This document shows, piece by piece, positions 55,217-61,925 of a stretch of DNA of 64,000 nt (the first letter of the stretch is position 1; every line of letters begins with the position of its first letter). The stretch is from Myxococcota bacterium (lineage in GTDB: Bacteria; Myxococcota_A; UBA9160; SMWR01). The DNA is taken from assembly GCA_039030075.1 (NCBI GenBank), contig JBCCEW010000005.1, positions 236,254 to 300,253 of the forward strand, given 5' to 3'. The notes below the pieces were generated by a model. It made no database searches. It saw nothing but the letters and a program-made list of their open reading frames with translations, and was not told the DNA's origin. The position numbers and the translations under genes are program-made.

Positions 55217-55283
55217 ACCACCGCTCGCGCGCACGGACCATCAAACGTCGGAGTTTCAAGAGGATGCGTCGCGTGCCGAGTTA

Positions 55284-55299
55284 GGCACGACGATTGCTA
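55284..55299 (+). promoter_or_regulatory. candidate sigma-54 promoter P5
   Basis: AGGCAC-N5-TTGCT: GG at 55284-55285, GC at 55296-55297, exact GG-N10-GC spacing and exact TTGC. Predicted start near 55308, about 40 bases before the start of the unrecognised gene at 55,350. Confidence 0.65.
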
Positions 55300-55349
55300 C
55301 GTGTTCTCGAAACTTTCCCCAACACTCCCCCCACTGACGTAGGAGATTC

Positions 55350-56273
55350 GTGTTGACCGACAGAATGGATTCCGTCTTGCCCATGCGGCAGTTCCACAGT
55401 TTCTCTTTCGCCGCGATTCGCGATCGCAGTCGCCCGCTCCTCTATCTCAACGGACGGGACGTGCACGCGCGTCGCTATCTCGAATGGACCTTGATGCAGG
55501 AGGGCTATGCCCCGGGTTACGAGTTCTTGAGCTTCCCCCAGATGGGGGAGGAAGACGAAGACGGCGAGCGCGAGCTCGACCTGGAGATTGCCCCCGAGGA
55601 AGCGTGCACCGAGTTCGACGACTCGCGGATGCGTCCGCACGACATCCTCGTCGAGCCGACGCGCCACCCCGTGTATCGCGACGAGCTGGTCGAGCCCGGC
55701 CAGCTGCGTCACTGGATCCATCCGGGGAGCTCGACCTTGGAGCTGCGGCTCCGACGCTGGTGGGAGCAGTTCTTCTGGTTCAACAAGCGGGAGGAGCTGC
55801 TCTTCACGCCGGCGGTCGCGGAGAGCCTGGGTTCGCAGGATCGCGCCTACAGCCACGTGCTCTTCCAGAAGGTGCGGGGTGCCCGGATCACGAAGCTGAG
55901 CGGGCCGGGTCCCCGCAGGCTGCCGAAGCAGTCGTGCACGCTGGCCGTCTTCGCCCGCACGCGTCACGTCTGGGCCGATGGCCCCGGCCTGATCTCGGCC
56001 TGGTCGATGGAGCCGAACGCGACCGCGGCCTTCAACTGGCTGCTCTATCACGACCTGCGCGAGTTCACTTCGCAGCTCGGGTTCTTCGTGTTCCGGCTCT
56101 ACGGGCCCGAGCGGCGGGAGTCGCCCCGTGGGTGGCTCGGCGACGAGATCGCCCGGTCGTGGCGTGCGGAGCCGCTGCTCGCGCACCGCTTCGACGACGA
56201 GCATCCCCTGACGCCGCAGCCGCAGGGGTTCACCTTCGCGACGGACGCGTCCGCCGCCGGGAGCTTCGCCTGA
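55350..56273 (+). CDS. hypothetical protein downstream of a sigma-54-type promoter
   Basis: A 307-residue soluble protein of no family I recognise. It has a Trp/Arg-rich centre (LRHWIHPGSSTLELRLRRWWEQF) and acidic stretches (GEEDEDGERELDLEIAPEEA). The N-terminal LLYLNGRDVHARRYLEWTLM is the most structured-looking part. GGAG precedes the GTG; TTG three bases later and an ATG at 55365 are alternative starts. A strong terminator follows, so it may be monocistronic. Cytoplasmic; no signal peptide or membrane segment. Confidence 0.65.
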   Translation: MLTDRMDSVLPMRQFHSFSFAAIRDRSRPLLYLNGRDVHARRYLEWTLMQEGYAPGYEFLSFPQMGEEDEDGERELDLEIAPEEACTEFDDSRMRPHDILVEPTRHPVYRDELVEPGQLRHWIHPGSSTLELRLRRWWEQFFWFNKREELLFTPAVAESLGSQDRAYSHVLFQKVRGARITKLSGPGPRRLPKQSCTLAVFARTRHVWADGPGLISAWSMEPNATAAFNWLLYHDLREFTSQLGFFVFRLYGPERRESPRGWLGDEIARSWRAEPLLAHRFDDEHPLTPQPQGFTFATDASAAGSFA

Positions 56274-56329
56274 TCGCGTTCGTGTGATCGACCTCGTGGG
56301 TCGGGTGAGATGCCCGAACGATGGGGGAG

Positions 56330-56366
56330 ACGGCTCCGGTTCGTTGGGACCGGAGCCGTTCTTCGT
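56330..56366 (+). terminator. intrinsic-terminator-like hairpin after the hypothetical gene
   Basis: ACGGCTCCGGT and ACCGGAGCCGT form a perfect 11-base-pair stem around an 8-base loop (56330-56359), followed by the short T-rich TTCTTCGT. This probably ends the transcript of the preceding gene before the AAA+ gene. Confidence 0.65.
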
Positions 56367-56458
56367 AGTGGACGTCTTACTGCTGAGTTCTCGACGACAT
56401 TCCGTTTCCCACGTTGCGCGCCGGTGTCCCGAACGCCGGCGCGCCAAAGGAGACGACG

Positions 56459-57214
56459 ATGACGACGAAGGAGCTGCGCGGTCGCAAGCGCGATCGCACG
56501 AAGGCCCAGGCCAAGGCGAAGCCGGGCGTGTCCTGGGAGTTGGTGGAGCGGGTGCTCCAGTGCTCGGCCTTCCGGGTGATTTTCCTGTTCGGTCCGCCCG
56601 GAATCGGGAAGACCTGGTGCGCGATGCACCAGCACGGCAACCCCAACGGGGTGCTGGCCGTGACCCTCACCGAAGACACGCCCGCCATGGAGCTGCGCGG
56701 GCACTACGTCCAGAACGAACAGGGCATGGTCTGGCAGGACGGGAACTTCGTCCGCGCCCTGCGCCGCGGCGCGACCCTGGTGGTGAACGAGGCGAGCCAC
56801 GCCGCCGAGGACGTGCGGACCTTCCTCTACCCCGTGCTCGAGTCGCCCGAGACCGCCGAGATGACCCTGCCCACCGGCGAGGTCATCAAGCCCGCCCCGG
56901 GCTTCCGCTGCGTGCTCACCGACAACCTGTCGCCCGAAGAGCTGCCCGAGGCCCTGCGCAGCCGGATCCAGGCACGGCTCCACATCCGCAAGCCGCACCC
57001 GGCGGCGCTGGCCCGCCTCTCGCCCGACCTGCGCGCGGCGGCCGAGGTGGGCTTCGATCTGGAAGAAGAGCGTCGCATCAGCCTGCGCGAGTGGCTGGCG
57101 CTCGAAGAAGCGCGGCCGCTGCTCGGCTTGCAGGACGCGGCCGTCGCCGTCTTCGGCGACGAGCGCGGTCCTCAGCTGTTGGACGCACTGGCCCTCGGCG
57201 AAGCCGCCGACTGA
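56459..57214 (+). CDS. MoxR/CbbQ-like AAA+ ATPase
   Basis: A 251-residue AAA+ protein: Walker A FLFGPPGIGKTW, a Walker B-like LVVNEAS in which the usual DE is NE, sensor 1 around FRCVLTDN, and arginine-finger block LPEALRSRIQARL. Together with the next gene (vWA plus HExxH) it forms a MoxR-vWA pair, usually a chaperone that remodels or inserts cofactors into a partner. AAAGGAG precedes the ATG. About 250 bases separate the two genes. Confidence 0.82.
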   Translation: MTTKELRGRKRDRTKAQAKAKPGVSWELVERVLQCSAFRVIFLFGPPGIGKTWCAMHQHGNPNGVLAVTLTEDTPAMELRGHYVQNEQGMVWQDGNFVRALRRGATLVVNEASHAAEDVRTFLYPVLESPETAEMTLPTGEVIKPAPGFRCVLTDNLSPEELPEALRSRIQARLHIRKPHPAALARLSPDLRAAAEVGFDLEEERRISLREWLALEEARPLLGLQDAAVAVFGDERGPQLLDALALGEAAD

Positions 57215-57461
57215 ACGCGGGGGCCGACCCGCGTGGCAGCGCGCCCGCCGCGTGCGCCACAGCGGCAAACGCCCGACACCGCCCTCACTTCTCTTCTCGG
57301 GATGGGGGGCGGGGGAGTCCCGCGCCGGAGGCCGTCACTCTCCTCGGTGCCGGCGCGGGGCTCTTTCCGCTCCAGGATCCCCCAACCGACGACCTCAGAA
57401 CGGAAGACAAGAAGAGGGCTTCCCCGAACGACACGGCGGCCCGGCCGCCCGGAGAACTCGG

Positions 57462-58769
57462 ATGCACGACTACGAGACCTGGGGCTCTCTGCCCTTCCCC
57501 GAGCTGGTGCTGCGCGACCCCGAGCAGCGCTACCGCTTCTTCGACACCCTCAAGATGCCCTGGCTGCTCACCATCGGCATGACCGACAAGGCCGGGAAGC
57601 GCCTGTTCACGCCGCACCATCCGGCCTTCCGCTACGTCACCCTCCACGAGTTGGCGCACGTGAAGTGGAGCCCCGACGCGTTCCCGGAGCTCGACTTCGA
57701 CCCCCGCGTCTATCAGGCGGTCGAGGACGCGCGCATCAACCTGGGCCTGGCGGCGCTGGGGCACGCCCTGGACATCGATGCCGACGGGCGCGCCACCGTG
57801 CGTCGGCTCGTCGAGGACGACCTCGAGCGCGGCGACGTCGGCGCGGTGGTGCTGCGCGCCGTGGCCGGGCTGGGCATCGCCGGCGACGACGACATCGAGG
57901 GCTGGCTCGCCGAGCGCGGTGACGCCTGCCTGCCGCTGGTGCGCGAAGTGCTCGGCGTGGTGCGGAAGTCGCTGCGCAAGGGGGCCCTGCGGCGCGGCTC
58001 GCCGGTGGCGAGCCCGAAGCGCGCCATCCGCCTCGCGCGCGAGCTGGCCCGTGAACTCGCCCGCCGCAACGCGCTGCCCCAGGGCGACCCGCGCACGATG
58101 GGGATCGGCTGCGTGTTCGGAGGGTGCGTGCACGCCGACGAAGAAGAGGCGCTGGCCGTCGACGCGCTGCTCGACGGCGACCTCGACGCGGACCCGACCC
58201 TGGTTCCGTCCGGCGCCCTCACGGTGACCGAGGCGCCGCTGCCCCTGCGCGCCCGCAACCCGAAGAGCAGCGACGGACGCCGCTGGCAGCGCGCCACCGA
58301 GGGCAGCGTGCTGCGCTACCCGCACCGGCTGGCGATGGACCAGGCGGTGTTCCGCCGCCCGGTGCGTCGCCACGGCGGCACGGTGCTGATCGACGCGAGC
58401 GGCAGCATGCGCTTCCGCACCGGCGACCTCGCGCGCCTCGTCGATCGCGCGCCGGGGGCCACGCTGGTGGCGGTCTACGCCGGCGACGGTGCGGCGGGCG
58501 AGCTGCGCGTGGTGGCCCGCGGGGGTCGCCGCGCGGCCGACGAAGACCTGCGGCTCGGCCTGGGCGGCAACGTGGTCGACGTACCGAGCCTCGAGTGGCT
58601 GGCGAAGCAGCCGGGGCCGCGCATCCACGTATCCGACGGTCGCGCCACGGGACAGCACGACCGGGGCACGGCGGGCCTGCGCCGCCACTGCGACGCGATC
58701 CGGCGCCGCGCACAGATCCGCCGCGTCACCAACCTGGACCAGGCGGGCCACTGGCTGGCCGCGCGCTGA
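57462..58769 (+). CDS. vWA-domain protein with putative HExxH metallopeptidase region
   Basis: A 435-residue partner of the AAA+ gene. The N-terminal half has YVTLHELAHVKWSPD, an HExxH motif with downstream YQAVEDARINLGL that could complete a zinc site, as in DUF2201-type vWA-like metallopeptidases. The C-terminal half is a von Willebrand A domain with MIDAS motif VLIDASGSMRF (DxSxS). A cluster of Arg/Lys helices lies between. No signal peptide. Function inferred only as an AAA+-coupled substrate-binding or proteolytic factor. Confidence 0.78.
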   Translation: MHDYETWGSLPFPELVLRDPEQRYRFFDTLKMPWLLTIGMTDKAGKRLFTPHHPAFRYVTLHELAHVKWSPDAFPELDFDPRVYQAVEDARINLGLAALGHALDIDADGRATVRRLVEDDLERGDVGAVVLRAVAGLGIAGDDDIEGWLAERGDACLPLVREVLGVVRKSLRKGALRRGSPVASPKRAIRLARELARELARRNALPQGDPRTMGIGCVFGGCVHADEEEALAVDALLDGDLDADPTLVPSGALTVTEAPLPLRARNPKSSDGRRWQRATEGSVLRYPHRLAMDQAVFRRPVRRHGGTVLIDASGSMRFRTGDLARLVDRAPGATLVAVYAGDGAAGELRVVARGGRRAADEDLRLGLGGNVVDVPSLEWLAKQPGPRIHVSDGRATGQHDRGTAGLRRHCDAIRRRAQIRRVTNLDQAGHWLAAR

Positions 58770-58798
58770 CGCGGGGGGGTGTATGTGGGGGCCCTGGG

Positions 58799-58815
58799 GC
58801 CGGCTTCAAGCCGGC
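58799..58815. repeat. short perfect inverted repeat before the PilZ gene
   Basis: GCCGGCTT-C-AAGCCGGC is perfect and can extend by G:C and G:U pairs on each side. No U-tract follows. It is just upstream of the PilZ protein start and after the vWA gene stop, and may act as a weak terminator or as a regulator site. Confidence 0.4.
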
Positions 58816-58841
58816 TCCGGGGCCGGTCGATAAGAGAAAGG

Positions 58842-59351
58842 ATGGAGAATCGCCGGAAGCCGCGGCAACAGCGGCGCCTCAGCTGTGCCCTCCTGCTGGA
58901 CGGCACGAAGCACACGGGCATCCTGCGCGATGTGTCCGAGGTGGGGCTCTTCGTACAGACCCGGGTGAAGGCCCCGGTGGGCGCAGAGCTCGAGATCGTC
59001 TTTCCCCGGGAAGGCGAGCGCGAAGAGCTCTGCGTGGCGACTCGTGTCGCGCGCGTCGACCGGCTGGCCGAGCACTTCGAGTCGGCGGGGTCGGGCGGCC
59101 TGGGCCTCGAGCTCTTCGAATCCGACGCCGACCTCGGGCCGTTGCTCGGCGAGGCGGGCTTCACCGAAGCGATGCCCCAGCCGGCGCCCGACGCCCAGGC
59201 GAGCCGCCCGTTCCGGGTGCGCCTGAAGGCGATGCAAGGCCCGGGCATGAAGACCTTCTCGATCCGCGCGCCCAGCCGACAGAGCGCCCGCTCGCGTGCC
59301 CTGGCCCGCGCCGGCCGCGGCTGGAAGGTGAGCGAGGTGTGCGAGGCCTAG
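58842..59351 (+). CDS. PilZ-domain protein
   Basis: A 169-residue cytoplasmic protein. PilZ (about residues 3-105) has the c-di-GMP motifs: RKPRQQRR (RxxxR) and ILRDVSEVGLFVQT (D/NxSxxG). The C-terminal ~45 residues (FRVRLKAMQGPGMKTFSIRA, ALARAGRGWKVSEV) resemble a small ferredoxin- or PepSY-like strand-helix extension I cannot place. The ATG giving MENRRKPRQQ is chosen because it fits PilZ N-termini. It is probably a c-di-GMP effector; target unknown. Confidence 0.78.
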   Translation: MENRRKPRQQRRLSCALLLDGTKHTGILRDVSEVGLFVQTRVKAPVGAELEIVFPREGEREELCVATRVARVDRLAEHFESAGSGGLGLELFESDADLGPLLGEAGFTEAMPQPAPDAQASRPFRVRLKAMQGPGMKTFSIRAPSRQSARSRALARAGRGWKVSEVCEA

Positions 59352-59425
59352 CGCCTCGCTCGACATCCGCATCGCTGGCCGCCGGCTTCCGCGGCGCCCG
59401 GCCCGAACCGCTACCGTTCCCGCAC

Positions 59426-59499
59426 GGGCCCTTAGCTCAGTTGGTTAGAGCAGCCGGCTCATAACCGGACGCGCCCAGGTTCGAGTCCTGGAGGGCCCA
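59426..59499 (+). tRNA. tRNA-Met (anticodon CAT)
   Basis: A full cloverleaf: 7-base acceptor stem (GGGCCCT/AGGGCCC), D arm GCTC-AGTTGGTTA-GAGC, anticodon loop CTCATAA with CAT at 59460-59462, 5-base variable loop CGCGC, T arm CCAGG-TTCGAGT-CCTGG and discriminator A. Position 27:43 is G:A, a mismatch. CCA is not encoded (ACCGA follows). No C1:A72 mismatch, so it is an elongator Met tRNA or the CAT precursor of tRNA-Ile2. Confidence 0.93.
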
Positions 59500-59530
59500 C
59501 CGATCTCGTGAACCGAGGACGGGTGCGCGG

Positions 59531-60238
59531 TCAGCCTCGCGTCGAGCCATCGCGGATCGACCGTTTGGCTCCAAGCGCGGCCAGTCCCATCGCGACGAGG
59601 ACCCCCGTGCCGGGTTCCGGCACGGGTACCGAGTGGAGCGCGCCGACGGCGGTGATGTCGGCTCCCTTCGACCCCGCTCCGTTGTCGCGTAGGTGCAGCC
59701 GGATGCGGTCCACCTGGGCTCCAGGCGCGATGCCGAAGGCGCTCAGGTCGATCGCCACAGCAAAGAGGTGGAGCGCGTCGTTCGGCGTGGAGAAACCCGT
59801 GGCAACCGGATCGAAGTCGGTGAACTCGGTGAATCCGCTCGATCCGAGCACGCTCACACCGAAGCGTTCCGCAGGTTCCGGGGTTCCGATCGGCAATAGA
59901 CCTGAGCCCTCGAAGATCACCAGGTCGCTTCCGGGGGCGTTCTGGATGCGGTTGTCGAGGAACCGCACCTCGACGATCCCGTCCCCACCGCCCGAGACGT
60001 TCACACAGCGACCGAGGTCGCTCCCCGAGAGCGCCTCGCCGATCGACGCCGCAGGGATGGCGGCACCTGCAAGACAGGTGTGACGGACGCCGCTTCCTGA
60101 CGCGAGGAAGGCGTCGTCCGCGAAGGCGGCCTCGCCGCCCTCGAAGGAGAAGCCGCCCACGGCGATGGTGGCGGCGGTGGCGGTCTGGCTCGCCAGCCAG
60201 ATCCCGATCCCGATCCCGATCCCGGCTCGAAGACGCAT
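59531..60238 (-). CDS. exported PEP-CTERM protein
   Basis: A 235-residue protein with signal peptide GIGIGIWLASQTATAAT and a beta-rich body (SGSDLGRCVNVSGGGDGIVEVRF, VIFEGSGLLPIG) resembling discoidin- or lectin-like surface proteins. The C-terminus VPVPEPGTGVLVAMGLAALG then basic residues is a PEP-CTERM tail for exosortase sorting. GAGGG sits upstream of the ATG. It is the second such protein in the window; the other is at 31.9-34.5 kb. Confidence 0.82.
   Translation of the reverse strand: MRLRAGIGIGIGIWLASQTATAATIAVGGFSFEGGEAAFADDAFLASGSGVRHTCLAGAAIPAASIGEALSGSDLGRCVNVSGGGDGIVEVRFLDNRIQNAPGSDLVIFEGSGLLPIGTPEPAERFGVSVLGSSGFTEFTDFDPVATGFSTPNDALHLFAVAIDLSAFGIAPGAQVDRIRLHLRDNGAGSKGADITAVGALHSVPVPEPGTGVLVAMGLAALGAKRSIRDGSTRG
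60201..60224. repeat. hexanucleotide tandem repeat (ATCCCG)4
   Basis: Four exact copies lie in the signal-peptide region of the PEP-CTERM gene, encoding alternating Gly-Ile. Because the unit is six bases, slippage would change the hydrophobic core length without a frameshift. Confidence 0.75.
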
Positions 60239-60405
60239 GAGACCCTCAGAGAATGGCTGGGAGGGACGCGCTCAGCGTAGCGCTCCGGACGCCTCGATCT
60301 CCCTACACCAAGGGGCTCGGCCATTCGATACGGGGACTCGCGCGCGGCTCCCGCGGGTCTTGCCCGGCCCGCCCAGGGCGCCCGCCCATGCGAGGGGGGA
60401 ACGAC

Positions 60406-61425
60406 ATGGGAAAGCACGACGTCCCGGCGCTCGGCCGACTCGAGAAGGTGAGCCTGCGCTCGGTCTGGGCAGACGAGGCTGCGAGCTTCACGCCCTGGCT
60501 GGCTACGGAAGAGAACATCGAACTCCTGGGTGACACCATTGGCTTGACGCTCGAGGTGGAAGCGCAGGAGAAGGAAGTGGGGCCGTTCCGGGCCGATATC
60601 CTTTGCCGCGACCATTTCGACGAAGAGCATTGGGTGCTCGTCGAGAACCAACTCGAGCGGACCGACCACACCCACCTCGGACAGCTGATCACGTACGCCG
60701 CCGGCCTGAACGCGGTCACGATCGTGTGGATCTCTGCGCGCTTCACCGAGGAGCATCGGGCGGCGATCGACTGGCTGAACGCGATCACCGATGAGGCGTT
60801 CCGCTTCTTCGGGCTCGAGGTCGAAGCCTGGCGCATTGGTGCCTCGCCGCCGGCACCTAAGTTCAACATCGTCAGCAAGCCCAACGACTGGTCGCGGCAG
60901 GTGGCCTCCGCGGCGCAGCGGGCGTCCGGTGAACTATCCGAGGTGAAGAGCCTGCAGCTCGAGTTCTGGACGGAGCTGCGCGACCACGTGAACCAGCACG
61001 CGACGCACGTGCACGCTGGCCGGAAGGCGCGTCCCCAACACTGGCTCAACTTCCGCATTGGCAGGAGCGGCTTCTGTCTCTCCGCGGTGGCTTCGACGTG
61101 GTCGAGCGCGGGGTCCGATTGCCACGAACTGCGCGCCGAGCTCGTGATGTTCGGCGAGAGCGCTTGCGACGCATTCGCATCTCTCTCGAAAGACCGGGAA
61201 GCGGTCGAGTCGGAGATGGGCGAAACGCTCGAGTGGTACTCGACGGAAGGAGTCACCAAGCGACGGGTCTTCGTGTCTCGCGAAGCCGACCTCCGGGACC
61301 GCGCATCCTGGAGCGAGTACCACGCGTGGCTGACCCAGAAGCTCGATCGGCTGCACGAGGTGTTCCAGACCCGCGTGATCGACTTGGAGCTGCCCGGAGA
61401 CACCGAACCGGACGAGTTCGCGTAG
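60406..61425 (+). CDS. DUF4268 protein with PD-(D/E)xK nuclease-like N-terminus
   Basis: A 339-residue cytoplasmic protein. The N-terminal part matches the restriction-endonuclease-fold segment of DUF4268 proteins: GPFRADILCRD, then HWVLVENQLERTDHTHLGQLITYAAG, in which the catalytic pattern D...ExQ replaces D...ExK, and VIVWISARFTEEHRAAIDWLN. The C-terminal half (about 170-339) is the DUF4268 region. AGGGGGGA precedes the ATG. No methyltransferase or restriction gene is nearby. Confidence 0.8.
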   Translation: MGKHDVPALGRLEKVSLRSVWADEAASFTPWLATEENIELLGDTIGLTLEVEAQEKEVGPFRADILCRDHFDEEHWVLVENQLERTDHTHLGQLITYAAGLNAVTIVWISARFTEEHRAAIDWLNAITDEAFRFFGLEVEAWRIGASPPAPKFNIVSKPNDWSRQVASAAQRASGELSEVKSLQLEFWTELRDHVNQHATHVHAGRKARPQHWLNFRIGRSGFCLSAVASTWSSAGSDCHELRAELVMFGESACDAFASLSKDREAVESEMGETLEWYSTEGVTKRRVFVSREADLRDRASWSEYHAWLTQKLDRLHEVFQTRVIDLELPGDTEPDEFA

Positions 61426-61490
61426 CGTTCCTGGACAGCGTTTCCCTTCGGAGGCAGCGGCTCTGATAGCGTGTGCATCAAGGAGGTCCT

Positions 61491-61913
61491 ATGCACCGCA
61501 TCATCCTCGTTTCGCTGCTTTCCCTGGCGCTCGCGCCCGTCCTGGGTTGCTCGATTTCGGCGAGCTCGGAGACGGTCTCGGACTCGATCAGCAGCCCCTT
61601 CCGCTGGCTCGCGAGCTCGTCACCCAGCGGCGGTGGCGACTCGGCGTACCGCCAGGACATCACCGATCACACCCTCGTGTACGCGCGGTCTGGCGGCAGC
61701 CTGGACGCCTACCGACAGGGGCTCACCCGACTCGCCACCGCGAACGGCATCACCAACTGGGAGGCCGACGCGCTGACCACCTGGCGCATTGGCCACGGGC
61801 TCCAGCGCGCCGAGTACGACGAAGCCGAAGTCGAGGCCTTCGCTGAACAGCTCTTTGGGCCCGACTCGCGCCAGCTGGCCCCGCTGCGCGCGGGCTTCCG
61901 CACCATCGAGTAG
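61491..61913 (+). CDS. putative lipoprotein
   Basis: A 140-residue protein whose signal peptide RIILVSLLSLALAPVLGCSIS has an LGC lipobox. The mature part is Ser-rich then helical (DAYRQGLTRLATANGITNWEAD, AEVEAFAEQLFGPDSRQLA), a small putative lipoprotein family present in several proteobacteria. AAGGAGG lies just upstream of the ATG. The next gene, a DUF4105 exported protein, starts 13 bases after its stop, so the two likely form an operon. Confidence 0.78.
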   Translation: MHRIILVSLLSLALAPVLGCSISASSETVSDSISSPFRWLASSSPSGGGDSAYRQDITDHTLVYARSGGSLDAYRQGLTRLATANGITNWEADALTTWRIGHGLQRAEYDEAEVEAFAEQLFGPDSRQLAPLRAGFRTIE

Positions 61914-61925
61914 GCGAGCGCCTTC

